The notes: a model not told the origin generated them from the letters alone. Shown: positions 19,685 to 29,801, counted from the stretch's first letter. The stretch: 64,000 bases of DNA from Vibrio algicola (GCF_009601765.2 NZ_CP045699.1:1364001-1428000); one strand, 5' to 3'. Numbers and translations: made by a program.

Positions 19685-21398
19685 GTTACTGCCTTATCTC
19701 AAATTATATAAAAAGCATTGGTTTAGCCTTTCACTGGGAATGCTATTAGGTTTTGCGACCTTAGTGGCCTCTATCGGCTTATTGACTTTATCCGGTTGGT
19801 TTATTGCAGCAGCATCGGTTGCCGGTTTAACCATTGCCCGTCAATCTTTTAACTATATGCTGCCAGGCGGCGGTGTGCGTGGTTTTGCAATGGCCAGAAC
19901 GGCTGGCCGTTGGGGCGAGCGAGTAGTCAGCCATGATGCTACTTTTAAGCTATTGGCTGATTTACGTATCTTCTTTTTTAGAAAATTAACCCCACTCATC
20001 CCTGGGCGTTTTTCTAAACTGCGTGATGCCGATTTACTTAACCGCCTTGTGGCCGATGTCGATGCGATGGATCATGTCTATCTGCGTCTTATCAGTCCTA
20101 TCGTAGTAGGCACATTAGGGATTGTCTCACTGACTTTCTTCCTATGTTGGTTTGATATGACCATTGGCTTAACATTGGGTGGCATTTTGCTGTCATTGCT
20201 GTTGATCTGGCCAATTTTGTTCTACAAGTTAGGCAAGCATAATGGTACTCATTTAACCCAAAATAAAGCGAATTTACGCATTGCTACTCTAGATTGGGTG
20301 CAAGGTCATAGTGAATTGGTGTTATTTGGCGCAGAGCCTCGATACCGTCAGGCGATCAACGATCATCAACAAAAATTGGTGAAAAATCAGTTTAACAATG
20401 CCAATTTAACCGGCCTTGCCAGTGCGCTACTTCTGCTGGCTAATGGTTGGACTATGGTCTTGATCATTTGGATGGCCGCCGATGGCATGAATGGTCAACC
20501 ACCAGGACCGATGGTGGCGATGCTAGCGTTTGCAACTATGGCGTGTTTTGAGCTGTTAATGCCTATTGCTGGCGCATTCCAATATCTTGGACAAACCTTA
20601 GAATCAGCGCGCCGTCTTAATGAAGTGCTCACCGCAACGCCAGATATACATTATCCAGCAACCGGTGTTGAGCAATGTCAAGATGCCAGCATTCAACTGC
20701 AAGAGGTGAGTTTTAAATATCAAGACAGCGAGGAATTGGCGTTAAACAAAGTGAGTATTTCGCTTGAAGCGGGCCAAAAAATGGCGATTGTCGGTCAAAC
20801 TGGCTCTGGTAAATCGACTTTACTGCAATTGTTAACTCGTCAATTTGATGTCACATCAGGGGCGTTATTAATTGATAATCAACCCATCTCACAGTGGACT
20901 GAAAAAGGCTTACGCCACAGTATTTCAGTGGTGAGTCAACGGGTGGATATTTTAAATGGCACGTTAAAAGATAACCTTCTTTTAGCAAAACCAGACGCTA
21001 ATGACCAAGGATTAGTCGCCATTTTACACGAAGTAGGTTTAGAGCATTTAACCGAAGGCAATGGTCTTGATGCTTGGTTAGGAGACGGAGGCCGACAGTT
21101 ATCAGGTGGTGAGAAACGCCGTATTGGGATCGCACGCGCGATTTTACACGATTCGCCAATCTTATTACTCGATGAGCCAACCGAAGGTTTAGATAAACAA
21201 ACTGAACAACAGATCATGCAGTTATTACACAAACACTCGGTCAATAAAACCGTGGTATTTGTCACCCACCGCTTGATTGGCCTAGACGCTATGGACTCGA
21301 TTGCTTTAATGGAGCAAGGTGAGATTGTAGAGCTTGGTACTCATCAAGCGTTGTTAGCTCAGCAAGGTTTGTATCATAGGTTACATCAGCGACTGTAG
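19677..21398 (+). CDS. cydC: heterodimeric ABC exporter subunit CydC
   Basis: 573 residues, partner of CydD. The membrane domain includes LTLSGWFIAAASVAGL near 36 and GVRGFAMARTAGRWGERVVSHDATF near 64. The ATPase has Walker A GQTGSGKST near 374, signature QLSGGEKRRIGIARAI and Walker B ILLLDEPTEGLD. Both ATPase sites look intact. It starts within the cydD 3' end and closes the operon with a strong terminator at 21431-21456. Confidence 0.95.
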   Translation: MRELLPYLKLYKKHWFSLSLGMLLGFATLVASIGLLTLSGWFIAAASVAGLTIARQSFNYMLPGGGVRGFAMARTAGRWGERVVSHDATFKLLADLRIFFFRKLTPLIPGRFSKLRDADLLNRLVADVDAMDHVYLRLISPIVVGTLGIVSLTFFLCWFDMTIGLTLGGILLSLLLIWPILFYKLGKHNGTHLTQNKANLRIATLDWVQGHSELVLFGAEPRYRQAINDHQQKLVKNQFNNANLTGLASALLLLANGWTMVLIIWMAADGMNGQPPGPMVAMLAFATMACFELLMPIAGAFQYLGQTLESARRLNEVLTATPDIHYPATGVEQCQDASIQLQEVSFKYQDSEELALNKVSISLEAGQKMAIVGQTGSGKSTLLQLLTRQFDVTSGALLIDNQPISQWTEKGLRHSISVVSQRVDILNGTLKDNLLLAKPDANDQGLVAILHEVGLEHLTEGNGLDAWLGDGGRQLSGGEKRRIGIARAILHDSPILLLDEPTEGLDKQTEQQIMQLLHKHSVNKTVVFVTHRLIGLDAMDSIALMEQGEIVELGTHQALLAQQGLYHRLHQRL

Positions 21399-21430
21399 TT
21401 GATACTGACTCTTTGGTTATTAGACCAACA

Positions 21431-21456
21431 AAAAAACCGCCAACTGGCGGTTTTTT
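21431..21456. terminator. bidirectional terminator after cydC
   Basis: AAAAAACCGCC pairs with GGCGGTTTTTT over an AACT loop. It is T-rich in both directions, so it may also catch serC read-through, although serC ends 196 bp away. Confidence 0.9.
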
Positions 21457-21651
21457 ATTCGCTTGAAATCAACCTCAAGAACGTCAATTTTCTAAGCGGT
21501 GTGATACCTATTCCATAAATTTAATGATCGTTCAAAATTGAGTACAGAGAAAAGTGTCAAAGGCAATAGATGCCCTTTTATCAAGCGACCAGAGACGGAT
21601 CCGCGTCTTTTCAGCGTATTCAAATTGATCAAATACTAAATGGAATTGGTG

Positions 21652-22734
21652 TTACGCATTAGCTTGCTCAAATTCTTGCATAAAGTCCACCAACGCTTGT
21701 ACTCCTTCTAGCGGCATAGCGTTATAAAGCGACGCTCGCATACCACCAACTGCTCGGTGCCCTTTTAGTGCCTGTAAACCACGTTGTTCTGCTTGTTGTA
21801 AAAACAACCCATCAAGCTCTGGTTTGGCTAATTGAAATGGAACATTCATTAAAGAACGGTTATTTGGGTGGATGGTATTTTTATAGAAACTCGATTGATC
21901 AATATAACCATAAAGCACTTCGCCTTTAGTGCGGTTAATTTTTTCAATCTCCGTCACTCCGCCCTGCGCTTTTAGCCATTTAAAAACTAAACCCGATAAA
22001 TACCAAGCGTAAGTTGGCGGCGTATTAAACATTGATTCTTGTTCAGACAATACTTTGTAATTCAGAATACTTGGTAATAAATCGCTCGCCAGATCGAGTA
22101 AATCGTCACGCACAATCACAATACAAATACCAGCCGGGCCAATATTTTTTTGTGCGCCAGCATAAATCACACCATATTTCGATACATCAATTTGACGCGA
22201 CAAAATAGTTGACGACATATCCGCCACAATCGGCTTATCGGTGACAGGAAGGTCATTGATTTCAATACCATCAATGGTTTCATTAGGACAAAAGTGCACA
22301 TAAGCAGCATCATCCGACAACGGCCAATCTGTGGCAGGAGTAATGGCTTTTTTACCATCAATCTCAACCATGGCGTTAATCACATTCGGTTGGCAGTATT
22401 TATTGGCTTCAGTGACCGCACTTTGCGCCCAATAACCACCATCGATATAATCAGCCGTTTTCTTATCACCCAGTAAATTCATTGGTACCGCGGCAAATTG
22501 CGCGCGTGCTCCACCTTGGCAAAATAAAACTTTATAATTGGTCGGAATAGATAACAGATCGCGTAGATCTTGTTCAGCTTCCGCTGCCACTTTCAGGAAA
22601 GGCTTACTGCGGTGGCTGATTTCCATAACGGATGTGCCAAGATCATTCCAATTAATAAACTCACTTTGAGCCTGCTGCATAACCGGTTTTGGTAGTGCTG
22701 CGGGGCCGGCACTAAAGTTATAGATTGATTCCAT
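21652..22734 (-). CDS. serC: phosphoserine aminotransferase
   Basis: PLP enzyme of serine synthesis that makes 3-phosphoserine from 3-phosphohydroxypyruvate and glutamate; it also acts in the pyridoxal-phosphate pathway. The 360 residues are the usual length. It starts with the family hallmark [12 protein letters not shown]. The PLP-binding lysine is K196 in [12 protein letters not shown]. The C-terminal [16 protein letters not shown] is typical. In E. coli serC is followed by aroA; here the convergent cydC follows instead. It is transcribed alone. Confidence 0.96.
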   Translation of the reverse strand: MESIYNFSAGPAALPKPVMQQAQSEFINWNDLGTSVMEISHRSKPFLKVAAEAEQDLRDLLSIPTNYKVLFCQGGARAQFAAVPMNLLGDKKTADYIDGGYWAQSAVTEANKYCQPNVINAMVEIDGKKAITPATDWPLSDDAAYVHFCPNETIDGIEINDLPVTDKPIVADMSSTILSRQIDVSKYGVIYAGAQKNIGPAGICIVIVRDDLLDLASDLLPSILNYKVLSEQESMFNTPPTYAWYLSGLVFKWLKAQGGVTEIEKINRTKGEVLYGYIDQSSFYKNTIHPNNRSLMNVPFQLAKPELDGLFLQQAEQRGLQALKGHRAVGGMRASLYNAMPLEGVQALVDFMQEFEQANA

Positions 22735-22842
22735 GATTGAATTTGCTCCTGCTGCGATAATGTATTGTTAACAATAGATATGATTGAAATATAGTAATAC
22801 CACCTTTTGAGGTCAGTACAAAATACCTTTTTGATATACCAT

Positions 22843-22868
22843 AAAAAAAGAGGCCATAATGACCTCTT
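22843..22868 (-). terminator. terminator of the DUF945 gene
   Basis: Read leftward, AAGAGG and CCTCTT form a 6-bp stem with a 9-nt loop, followed by TTTTTTTAT. It lies between the DUF945 gene and serC. Confidence 0.6.
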
Positions 22869-22923
22869 GGTTGTATTTTTTACTGTTATCTGCTTGTCAT
22901 AACAAACAGGATCACCGCATTGA

Positions 22924-24189
22924 TTAACGCATCAAAAACGGCGCCAATAACATAAACATTGGCACTTTGTGACCACCATGAAACTCGATGTTGCCATTAA
23001 TCACTTTACCATCGACATAATAACCATCCTCTTTTTTGGCCATCATGCCTTCTTTGATAAAGTTATCTAAGCCAGATTCAATGTATGGAAACTGATCGAC
23101 CATTTCATTGGAAATATAGAAATGGGTATCACCGGTCACGCTATTAAACACCGCAGTTGGGTTTTTCGTCACTTTCTGATCGCTTGCCGGTAAGTTAAGC
23201 GTCCAATTACCATTAAATTTACCTTCACGGATCGTCACTTGAATTTTATTTAAGGCGACCGATAAGCCTTTTTCAAATAACGTATCCACATGTTGCATAG
23301 CCACTTTCATATCTTGTTGCGATGGTGGTTGCGTGTCTTTTTGGTAAACGGATAATAACTGAGTAAAAGATGCTTTATCAATGTTATCAAAAGAGAATTC
23401 AATACCAAGATCGGTTAATTTGTCTGATTCAAAATCTAAGCTTTCGGCACTGGCGTTATGATGACTGTTAAAGCTCACCTTTTTACTGTCTTCATCGGTA
23501 TTAAATACATAATGGAATTTATGCAGATTGAATAATTTATCACCAGCCGAGGTTAATGCATCGACATTCGCCACCGAGACTTGCTGACGACCAAACCAGA
23601 AACCTTGCTCTTTATAACCATCGCCAGAACCGGTCAGACCTTTCACTTTAATCGCTTCACCATTAGCAAAGTCGCCAGAAAAAGAAGGTATTTGGTAATC
23701 AAATTTAATATGACCGTCGGAGGTAAAATCAGCAGACGCTTTGATTGGTGCAATAGTTAATTTTGAACTCGCATCATGTAAAAAATTCACCACCAGTTGT
23801 TCAGATTGCACATCAATCGAAGTTGACCCATTCAATTGAGTCACAGAATGGGCTTTTAGAGGTAACGCTTTAAAGTCTTCCGCTTGAGTATCGGTACTAA
23901 CTGAGATTAATCCATGCTTAATTTTATGATCAAACACCATGCTAGTCGGGAATCCGTTTAATTCTAACTGCTGTTTTAATGCGGGATCAATCACCGTCAC
24001 TTTGGTGGTGGCAGTTGAGTTGAGGTAGCCGCGATTATAATCCACTAGCTCTACTTTCAATTCTTTTTGATCCAAGTGACTAATGCCATCGGAAATCATG
24101 TTTTGAGCAATTTGCCCTACTGCTAATGGCCAACACGCCGCCACGGCAATCGTGCCGCCGATTGCTGCAAATTTTTTCAAACTATTCAT
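22924..24189 (-). CDS. DUF945 (YdgA-like) protein
   Basis: 421 residues from the chosen start. An N-terminal hydrophobic segment (about 5-22, LKKFAAIGGTIAVAACWPLAV) is a signal peptide or membrane anchor. The rest is a long beta-rich periplasmic domain with the family feature VELVDYNRGYLNSTA near 43. YdgA of E. coli belongs to the same family; its molecular role is not established. I moved the start 12 codons in from the longest frame because AAGGA precedes the ATG at 24189 and the hydrophobic segment then begins at once. It is divergent from a small outer-membrane protein. Confidence 0.82.
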   Translation of the reverse strand: MNSLKKFAAIGGTIAVAACWPLAVGQIAQNMISDGISHLDQKELKVELVDYNRGYLNSTATTKVTVIDPALKQQLELNGFPTSMVFDHKIKHGLISVSTDTQAEDFKALPLKAHSVTQLNGSTSIDVQSEQLVVNFLHDASSKLTIAPIKASADFTSDGHIKFDYQIPSFSGDFANGEAIKVKGLTGSGDGYKEQGFWFGRQQVSVANVDALTSAGDKLFNLHKFHYVFNTDEDSKKVSFNSHHNASAESLDFESDKLTDLGIEFSFDNIDKASFTQLLSVYQKDTQPPSQQDMKVAMQHVDTLFEKGLSVALNKIQVTIREGKFNGNWTLNLPASDQKVTKNPTAVFNSVTGDTHFYISNEMVDQFPYIESGLDNFIKEGMMAKKEDGYYVDGKVINGNIEFHGGHKVPMFMLLAPFLMR

Positions 24190-24534
24190 TCTGATCCTTG
24201 CTGATAATATCATTATGGTTATCATTCAGTTTATCGCAAATGAATTTCAGTTGTCATAAATTACTCAACACAAAAGCACAAAATTGAAAGATTGAGAGAA
24301 AAATCGTCTTTAAAGTATAAATTTTGGCGATTACAGCGTAAATATTTATCGAAATCATTTAATAAACCGATGAATTTTGTTAATTTACCCACTTCATTGC
24401 ATATCTGAGTTGAACCTATTGGATAATATCAACACAGGCAAGCACACAACGGCAATATAACTGTATACAGGCATCATTCTCTCATTTATCTTTTGCCGCT
24501 TTTTATACTGTATTAAGAAAGGGTTTTCTTGAAC
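24190..24534. other. divergent intergenic region, DUF945 gene / outer-membrane barrel gene
   Basis: AT-rich spacer holding the promoters of both neighbours. A short palindrome CTGTATACAG lies near 24462; its two half-sites are 2 bp apart instead of 8, so it is not a LexA box. I could not place either promoter with confidence. Confidence 0.4.
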
Positions 24535-25092
24535 ATGCGTAAATCACTAATTTTAACTAGTTTACTGTTGGCATCCACATCTTCTTTCGCGGCTGGTAAC
24601 TCAACCAACTCTGCCAACATGAGTAATTTTAACTACGACTATGTGGATGCACGTGTTGGTATTGCTCCGATGACCTTTGGGGCAGGGATCAGCAAATCAA
24701 TCCACCCTAATGCTCATGCTATTTTCTCTATCGATTCTGAATTTGATAATGATTATGATATGTCAGCGGGTTTGGGTTTCCATGCTCCAGTCAATAACTG
24801 GGCAGATATTACCGGTGAAATGCTTTTTAAAATGGTCGATGATCGTAAAAAATTCGATAACGATACCGGAGTTGAAGTCAATTTAGGTTTACGTCAATGG
24901 ATTGGTCCACAGTTCGAACTAGGTGGTCAAGTTGGCTACTTCAAGATTAATAACCAATCCGATACCGACGATGTTTACGGTACCTTTTATGGCCGTTTCC
25001 ATGCTACTGAATTATTTTCGATCGGCTTAGAAGGTAAATTAAATTACATTTACGGCAGCCAATTAATGGTCACAACCCGGTTCAAGTACTAA
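24535..25092 (+). CDS. small outer-membrane beta-barrel protein
   Basis: 185 residues. The signal peptide MRKSLILTSLLLASTSSFA ends at an SFA|AG site near residue 19. The mature part is made of alternating strands (YVDARVGIAPMTFGAGISKS, VEVNLGLRQWIGPQFELGGQVGY) and ends in an aromatic (RFKY), as outer-membrane barrels do; about eight strands fit the length. It resembles YfaZ-type porin-like proteins of vibrios. No ligand can be inferred. A TTG two codons upstream is a less likely start. A strong terminator follows. Confidence 0.72.
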   Translation: MRKSLILTSLLLASTSSFAAGNSTNSANMSNFNYDYVDARVGIAPMTFGAGISKSIHPNAHAIFSIDSEFDNDYDMSAGLGFHAPVNNWADITGEMLFKMVDDRKKFDNDTGVEVNLGLRQWIGPQFELGGQVGYFKINNQSDTDDVYGTFYGRFHATELFSIGLEGKLNYIYGSQLMVTTRFKY

Positions 25093-25151
25093 TTCTCCCC
25101 TCTTCGTTGGGTCGATTAGTTAAACTGATTAATTATTGATATATGCCCCAT

Positions 25152-25179
25152 AAAAAAACCTCGCATTGCGAGGTTTTTT
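25152..25179. terminator. bidirectional terminator
   Basis: AAAAAAACCTCGC and GCGAGGTTTTTT pair over an ATT loop, between the convergent barrel-protein gene and the tfoY-like gene. Confidence 0.9.
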
Positions 25180-25215
25180 ATGACACATGAAATCACATAT
25201 AACGTTTATCTTTTC

Positions 25216-25809
25216 TTAATGGTGTACATTGGATAAAAGTTGTTGTTTTCTAGGTTCTTGAAGAAGTTTCCAATGACAACCATCTGCAGCACCTGCAAAT
25301 TTCCACAATAGACGAATATCAACATCACCACCGTAAGTTGCTTTCACTCGTTGAAATACATCTTCAGGGCCAAGATTTAAAAAGGTTCCAACATCCGGGA
25401 TCCCAGCTTTTTTCACCATGCGCTCTAAGGTGAGTTGCATATTAGGTAAATCACGCAGTCGTTTGCTTTCTGCTGACTTTTGAAAAGCCCTTTCTTGTTT
25501 AGAGTGATTAATTGATGTGTTAATTAAATCGTCTAAACATTCATCTCTATTAGTAAATACATCTGTAATATCAAAATAATTAACCGTTGCAACGGTTTGT
25601 TTTTTAATGTGTTTGTAGCGTTTACACCCTTTGGTCTTTAGAAAGTCATCTAAATCACCGCCACCACGAATGAAAATGATATTGCCCGAAATTAATGCAT
25701 ACATCGCATCATCACTAAATAACCCAACACCGCCAAACATTGATCGCTTCTGAAAAGAACCAAATTTAGCTACATATTTAAAAAAGTCCAGCTCCATGCT
25801 AGTGCCCAT
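25216..25809 (-). CDS. tfoY: TfoX/Sxy-family regulator, TfoY-like
   Basis: 197 residues with the N-terminal TfoX domain (KRSMFGGVGLFSDDAMYALI near 20-40) and the C-terminal TfoX domain (RLRDLPNMQLTLERMVKKAGI near 113-133, ending WKFAGAADGCHWKLLQEPRK). Vibrios carry TfoX (chitin-induced competence) and TfoY (type VI secretion and motility). The wording of both domains looks closer to TfoY as I remember it. The ATG at 25809 has GGAGG seven bases upstream, so I prefer it to the longer frame. The c-di-GMP riboswitch found before V. cholerae tfoY was not found here. Confidence 0.8.
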   Translation of the reverse strand: MGTSMELDFFKYVAKFGSFQKRSMFGGVGLFSDDAMYALISGNIIFIRGGGDLDDFLKTKGCKRYKHIKKQTVATVNYFDITDVFTNRDECLDDLINTSINHSKQERAFQKSAESKRLRDLPNMQLTLERMVKKAGIPDVGTFLNLGPEDVFQRVKATYGGDVDIRLLWKFAGAADGCHWKLLQEPRKQQLLSNVHH

Positions 25810-26290
25810 TGTAAAACCTCCATAACTTATGATTAACCCCCCGATCAATCTACAAGTGCCATAAAATGGCTATTGAGCAAAAATATCCTTATTTACGATC
25901 AAACTAAAACGACTTTATTTTTATTTACGTTTTATGACCGACTTCAATTACAAATGATACTTCATGCTGAGAATTAAGTAAGTGCACAGCTCACATCACA
26001 ACAATCTAAAAGCACAATAAAATAGATATCGATCGCATTTCTTTGCATACCCGTATCATTAACTCATGTCTCAACGCTTAAATTAGACAGATAAAAATCA
26101 TCACAAAAAAAGTACACGCTTATTTTCCCATCATTTTAACAACAATTGATACATTATCGCAGTCTTAGCCTTTAAGATATTGAATTATTAAGATATTATA
26201 TGCCACTATTTACTCTATCAATAGATAGCTTTTACCATCCGATTAAGTTTGTTTTTTAATTTACTTTCAATGATATAGTTTAAGGTACAT
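25810..26290. other. divergent intergenic region, tfoY-like gene / lysO
   Basis: 481 bp, strongly AT-rich. I searched both strands for the c-di-GMP-I riboswitch core and for a lysine riboswitch and saw neither. A CRP-like stretch near 25983-25998 has half-sites at the wrong spacing. No clear promoter for either gene could be placed. Confidence 0.5.
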
Positions 26291-27196
26291 ATGTATTCTG
26301 GTGTTTTTCTGATTTTTTTACCTCTGATTATTGGTTACTTAATTGCTTTAAAAAATGAGCAATGGCTAGATCGTATTAACAAAACGGTCTCGCAACTAAT
26401 TTATGTCATTCTATTTTTAATGGGGTTAAGCCTTTCCGCGCTCGATAACCTCAGTGCCAATTTACAGACTATTGGCTTATATACACTGACCTTTTTCTTG
26501 GCTATTGGGACATGCAATTTAGCGAGTTTACCTTTTATCGATAAATGGATGCCTGTTGAAGCCTGCAGTAATAGTAAAACAATGCCGATTCACCTTATGG
26601 CATTAGAGTCTGCCAAACTTATATTAGTGGTCGGTGCGGGTCTGTTGCTAGGTCTGCTGATGCCTTTTCAAGTTCCATACATTAGCAGTGCCAGTGAAAG
26701 CATTTTATTATTGTTGTTATTTTTCATTGGTATTCAGTTGCGCAATAGTGGCTTAACACTCAAGCAAATTTTGTTAAATAAGCATGGGATGATCATTGCC
26801 TTGGTGGTGGTACTAACCTCTTGGTGTGGCGGATTAATTGCCGCCTATTTACTCGACATCCCTTTGACGAATGCACTTGCAATGTCTTCTGGATTTGGTT
26901 GGTATTCATTAGCGGGTATTTTAATGGGTGATGCTTATGGACCAGTGTACGGTGGAGCCTCTTTCTTTTTAGAGTTATTGCGCGAGTTAGTCGCATTAAT
27001 AGCAATACCGTTATTTATTCGTCGTTATCCTTGCTCATCCATTGGCTACGCTGGGGCAACCTCGTTAGATTTCACCCTGCCTGTAATTCAAAGTACCGGT
27101 GGGGTTCGGTGCGTACCGATTGCCATTGTCAGTGGTTTTATTTTAAGTTTATTAGTTCCTGTATTTATGCTGTTTTTTATCTCACTGGGGCAATAG
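26291..27196 (+). CDS. lysO: L-lysine exporter LysO
   Basis: Inner-membrane protein of 301 residues with about eight hydrophobic spans. It aligns with E. coli LysO (YbjE) over its full length, including LLLFFIGIQLRNSGLTLKQILLNKHG near 140-165, ALAMSSGFGWYSLAGIL near 197-213 and GATSLDFTLPVIQSTGG near 255-271. LysO exports lysine and toxic analogues. The acidic residue in ALESAKL near 107 matches one described as important in E. coli LysO. It is a single gene with a weak SD (AAGG). Confidence 0.9.
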   Translation: MYSGVFLIFLPLIIGYLIALKNEQWLDRINKTVSQLIYVILFLMGLSLSALDNLSANLQTIGLYTLTFFLAIGTCNLASLPFIDKWMPVEACSNSKTMPIHLMALESAKLILVVGAGLLLGLLMPFQVPYISSASESILLLLLFFIGIQLRNSGLTLKQILLNKHGMIIALVVVLTSWCGGLIAAYLLDIPLTNALAMSSGFGWYSLAGILMGDAYGPVYGGASFFLELLRELVALIAIPLFIRRYPCSSIGYAGATSLDFTLPVIQSTGGVRCVPIAIVSGFILSLLVPVFMLFFISLGQ

Positions 27197-27389
27197 CAAA
27201 CAATCGTTATTTGAATTAAAAGTCAGATCACAAACCCAGAGCTAGAAAGTATGAATTGCTCGCTTATCCATACCAGTTGTTTACAATAATGTTACACTTG
27301 AGCGTCTTAAATTTACCATCGTTCAATTTATATTTTCGGTGTTAACCCGTTTTATGGTGAACGCATTGCCATACTTTCAAGGATAGATG

Positions 27390-27917
27390 ATGAAAAAATC
27401 CGTTATTGCACTTGTTGTTGCCATTTCAAGTTACTCTGGCATTGCGATGGCAAACCCGACTCCCGATGTTCAATGCCTCAACAATAAATACGATGCGTAT
27501 ATCGATACCTCTTTAACTTGGTATCAAGATTTGGTGACTATCACTGCCGAAAAGGATCCTGATTTAAAAGAGGTTGGGCAATGGTTTTTAGCCGGACGCA
27601 CTCACCATTTTGAGCTAAACCGCGCGGTGGTGCATGATTACTTACAACATGCTCCCGACAAAGTGGCGACAAAAGAATCGGTCGAGTCATGGTTAAAGCT
27701 GACACAGCCGGAGATCAAGCAGCTTGCTCAACGTGATGACAAATTAGGCAAAATTGCCAAAACGACTTTTGATGACCGCCAAGCACCACCCAATAAAATG
27801 AACTATCAACTTCGTTCGGCTTTTGCTGATCTGCTAAGTCATCCCAGCAATATCCAACCGGCCTTAGACAAGTACAATCAAGCGATGGCGAAAACCAATG
27901 CGATTGTTTGCCAGTAA
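27390..27917 (+). CDS. secreted protein of unknown function
   Basis: 175 residues. A clear Sec signal peptide (KKSVIALVVAISSYSGIAMA) ends at AMA|NP near residue 22. The mature protein is mostly helical and polar. It contains only two cysteines, one eight residues after the cleavage site (VQCLNNKYD) and one at the penultimate position (IVCQ), so a disulphide could tie its two ends together. AGGA precedes the tandem ATGs; the second ATG has the better spacing. I do not recognise the family. It lies between lysO and panP. Confidence 0.7.
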   Translation: MKKSVIALVVAISSYSGIAMANPTPDVQCLNNKYDAYIDTSLTWYQDLVTITAEKDPDLKEVGQWFLAGRTHHFELNRAVVHDYLQHAPDKVATKESVESWLKLTQPEIKQLAQRDDKLGKIAKTTFDDRQAPPNKMNYQLRSAFADLLSHPSNIQPALDKYNQAMAKTNAIVCQ

Positions 27918-28076
27918 AGCTTACTAAGCAAGAAATCTGTGTCGGTGGTATTGATATTCATATTGGTAAAACAATGTCATGTACCTTTACAACCGGCTTA
28001 TTTATCTGGCGAGACTTTTATGCTTTTCAGCTAAATTGTTTTGCCTATTGTTTACCTAATACGAAGACCGTCAGTT

Positions 28077-29735
28077 ATGGGATCCGAAGATAAAATTGTT
28101 GATGTTAACTTTGAAAGTTTATTGCGGATATTCACCGTCCCTGAAGCGCCCGATTCTACTTTAGGCAATATAGAACAAAAGCTTTCTCAGAATTTAAACC
28201 AATTTTTGCGTGAGCATATTGTGGCAGAAGAAAAGCCACTCTCGGAAATTGAAAAAGATTTCGCTGATCCGGCGATCCCAGAACTGCCCACCTTTGTCTC
28301 TGAACATACTCAACATTTATTAGAGACAGTGGTGTCGCATTCGGTGCATACTTCCGCGCCAAGCTTTATTGGTCACATGACCTCAGCTCTACCCTATTTC
28401 TTAATGCCGCTGTCTAAAATCATGATCGCGCTGAATCAAAACTTAGTCAAAATTGAAACCTCTAAAGCCTTTACTCCATTAGAACGCCAAGTGCTTGGAA
28501 TGTTACATCGTCTTATTTATTCGCAAGATGATTCTTTCTATCAACATTGGATGCACAGTGCACAACATTCTTTAGGCGCATTTTGCTCTGGTGGCACCAT
28601 CGCTAATATTACTGCGCTGTGGGTAGCGCGTAATAATGCATTAAAAGCCGATGGTGATTTCCAAGGAGTAGAAAAAGAAGGCCTGTTCAACGCCATGATG
28701 CACTATGGCTATAAAGGCATGGCAATATTGGTCTCAGAACGTGGTCATTATTCGTTAAAAAAAGCCGCCGATGTACTGGGAATTGGGCAACAAAATTTAG
28801 TCGCGGTCAAAACCGATCATAATAATCGCCTTTGTTCTATCGCGCTTGAGCAAAAAATTCAGCAACTCAAAACGCAAGGGATCAAACCTTTTGCCATTAT
28901 CGGCGTAGCTGGCACCACCGAAACCGGTAATATTGATCCACTCGAAAAAATCGCCGCAATAGCCCAACGCGAACAGTGTCATTTCCATGTCGATGCCGCT
29001 TGGGGTGGTGCGACTTTAATGTCGAATCAGCATCGTTATTTACTAAAAGGAATTGAACTGGCCGATTCTGTCACTATAGACGCGCACAAACAATTGTATA
29101 TTCCGATGGGTGCGGGCATGGTGTTATTTAAAGACCCTTCCGCCATGCACTCGATTGAACACCATGCTGAATACATACTGCGTAAAGGGTCAAAAGATTT
29201 AGGCTCACATACCCTTGAAGGATCTCGTTCGGGTATGGCAATGCTGGTTTACTCAAGCATGCATATTATTAGCCGTCCGGGTTATGAACTGCTAATCAAC
29301 GAAAGCCTTAAAAAAGCGCGCTATTTTGCTGATTTGATCAAAAAACAGCTAGATTTTGAATTAATCTCCGAACCAGAACTGTGTTTACTTACCTATCGCT
29401 ATGTACCGCAAGACACCCAACGCGCTTTGCAACTTGCCACAGCAGATGAATTGAAAACATTGCATCAATACCTAAATGAACTGACTCAGTTTATTCAAAA
29501 GAGCCAGCGTGAAAATGGGCGTTCATTTGTGTCTCGTACTCGCTTAACGCCAGAAAAATGGCAACGTATGGAAACCAGCGTCTTGCGTGTGGTGTTAGCG
29601 AACCCACTAACCACCATCGAGATTTTGCATTCAATTATTGAAGAACAGCGCATCATCGCCCAAACCAGTCCATTTGTGTTACCGAAAATAATGCAATTGA
29701 CACACATTATTTTAGACCGAGATCCCATTGAATAA
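28077..29735 (+). CDS. panP: PLP-dependent aspartate 1-decarboxylase PanP
   Basis: Makes beta-alanine from aspartate for pantothenate/CoA synthesis, replacing the pyruvoyl enzyme PanD in vibrios. 552 residues of the group II decarboxylase fold: SGGTIANITALWVARN near 180-195, HVDAAWGGATLMS near 304, and the PLP lysine in SVTIDAHKQLYIPMGAG near 338-354. The N-terminus FESLLRIFTVPEAPDSTL is typical of PanP and absent from glutamate decarboxylases. I start at the ATG at 28077; the frame can be extended to a TTG at 28041, but PanP proteins begin near the chosen place. Confidence 0.9.
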   Translation: MGSEDKIVDVNFESLLRIFTVPEAPDSTLGNIEQKLSQNLNQFLREHIVAEEKPLSEIEKDFADPAIPELPTFVSEHTQHLLETVVSHSVHTSAPSFIGHMTSALPYFLMPLSKIMIALNQNLVKIETSKAFTPLERQVLGMLHRLIYSQDDSFYQHWMHSAQHSLGAFCSGGTIANITALWVARNNALKADGDFQGVEKEGLFNAMMHYGYKGMAILVSERGHYSLKKAADVLGIGQQNLVAVKTDHNNRLCSIALEQKIQQLKTQGIKPFAIIGVAGTTETGNIDPLEKIAAIAQREQCHFHVDAAWGGATLMSNQHRYLLKGIELADSVTIDAHKQLYIPMGAGMVLFKDPSAMHSIEHHAEYILRKGSKDLGSHTLEGSRSGMAMLVYSSMHIISRPGYELLINESLKKARYFADLIKKQLDFELISEPELCLLTYRYVPQDTQRALQLATADELKTLHQYLNELTQFIQKSQRENGRSFVSRTRLTPEKWQRMETSVLRVVLANPLTTIEILHSIIEEQRIIAQTSPFVLPKIMQLTHIILDRDPIE

Positions 29736-29801
29736 TCGCCATCTCAATCTGGTATAAATCGACGAATTATTGCAGTTTACACAGACAACCAATGAAATTT
29801 A

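Noticed and set aside
22294..22476. Rightward frame inside serC
   Set aside because: Antisense shadow of serC over its conserved core.
24462..24474. LexA box near the barrel-protein gene (CTGTATACAG)
   Set aside because: The CTGT and ACAG halves are 2 bp apart; LexA needs 8.
25983..25998. CRP site (AAGTGCACAGCTCACA)
   Set aside because: Only one half-site (TCACA) is good; the other is GTGC and the spacing is off.
25810..26290. c-di-GMP-I or lysine riboswitch between tfoY-like gene and lysO
   Set aside because: Neither conserved core could be found on either strand by eye; only AT-rich DNA is present.
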